A DNA stretch of 33,945 nucleotides from CAZIRO01 sp964541595 (lineage in GTDB: Bacteria; Acidobacteriota; HRBIN11). Of this stretch, positions 33,705 through 33,945 are shown in pieces. Numbering within the stretch: the first letter of the stretch is position 1; every line of letters begins with the position of its first letter. Position numbers and translations under genes: made by a program. The DNA is taken from the NCBI GenBank assembly GCA_964541595.1, contig CAZIRO010000007.1, positions 1 through 33,945 on the forward strand, given 5' to 3'. The notes beneath the pieces were generated by a model. It was not told the origin of the DNA. It did not search any database and saw only the letters and a list, made by a program, of their open reading frames with translations.

Positions 33705-33879
33705 ATCGGGACAGGCAAACGGACACGGCGCATCCCAATGGACCCCGCGATATCCCGGCAACCAGAATGCGCGGACCCCTGACCCCCGGGACCTGAGCCC
33801 TGACACCTGGGACCCGACACCCGGTATCGACCGGGCCATCCGCGCATCCGGCGCATCCCCTGTCCCATTGCCCGTCCCG
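33705..33879. repeat. Composite heptamer/inverted-repeat element, copy F
   Basis: A copy of about 175 bp upstream of the kinase gene. The left end is ATCGGGACAGGCAAACGGAC; the right end is the complement of CGGGACGGGCAATGGGACA at 33861-33879. Seven heptamers sit at 33774-33822. The right arm has the GCCATCCGCGCATCCGG type shared with copies C and D. The left arm is divergent compared with copies B and E. A second copy starts 19 bp further. Confidence 0.82.
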
Positions 33880-33898
33880 TTCTCCGTGGAAAACTGAA

Positions 33899-33945
33899 AT
33901 CGGGACAGGCCATGGGACACCGTGGGTCCCCATGCGGTCATGCGC
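33899..33945. repeat. Composite heptamer/inverted-repeat element, copy G (cut by window edge)
   Basis: The left end and start of the left arm of another copy. It opens with ATCGGGACAGGCCATGGGAC and continues with CCGTGGGTCCCCATGCGG exactly as in copy B. The rest lies outside the window. It forms a tandem pair with copy F, separated by 19 bp. Confidence 0.8.

Overview
The window comes from the chromosome of a diderm (Gram-negative type) rod-shaped bacterium with fairly high GC. The evidence is an outer-membrane FadL-type barrel with a signal peptide, a complete MreBCD-PBP2-RodA elongasome, bacterial SpeD, class II LysRS and SelB. I cannot name the phylum from sequence alone. Genes are tightly packed, with many ATGA or TAATG overlaps and several GTG or TTG starts. 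Nothing looks like a prophage, a plasmid or a large island.

Layout. (1) 131-1494, minus: a small double zinc-ribbon protein translationally coupled to tgt. (2) 1915-12696, plus: a nine-gene run of rimO, a metallophosphoesterase, an S41 peptidase (ctpA), a membrane-anchored FecR protein, mreB, mreC, mreD, PBP2 (mrdA) and rodA. Most of it is cell-wall elongation and envelope work. (3) 12727-17206, minus: a 124-aa hypothetical protein, a DHH/NrnA-type phosphoesterase and a Cache-PAS-GGDEF-EAL protein. The EAL product pGpG is a plausible substrate of the DHH enzyme, so this looks like a c-di-GMP turnover unit. (4) 17453-19084, minus: a PAP2 lipid phosphatase fused to a TolB/PD40 beta-propeller. 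(5) 19430-22095, plus: an MTHFR-family protein and lysS, behind a near-consensus promoter and a leader of about 170 nt. (6) 22394-24696, plus: a MEMO-family protein, a stand-alone biotinyl carrier protein and an HMG-CoA-lyase-like enzyme. (7) 24923-27577, plus: FadL and a secreted SGNH/GDSL esterase. (8) speD and a multi-pass membrane protein, plus. (9) 28981-33634, minus: a Ser/Thr kinase overlapping an ABC-2-type permease, then selB behind its own probable promoter.

The strongest unexplained signal is a family of intergenic composite repeats, at about 1-118, 1568-1828, 17242-17453, 19091-19206, 22146-22315, 33705-33879 and 33899-end. A complete copy has terminal inverted repeats of about 20 bp (consensus around ATCGGGACAGGCCATGGGAC) and a core of 5 to 15 degenerate tandem heptamers (GNNACCY, or RGGTNNC on the other strand). 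Two kinds of arm lie between the ends and the core. The copies have no coding capacity and fill nearly every sizeable intergenic gap. Several lie directly upstream of promoters or touch a stop codon. The copy at 1568-1828 is flanked by a 9-bp exact direct repeat, which suggests transposition. Spurious reading frames run through the heptamers because 21 bp (three units) is seven codons.
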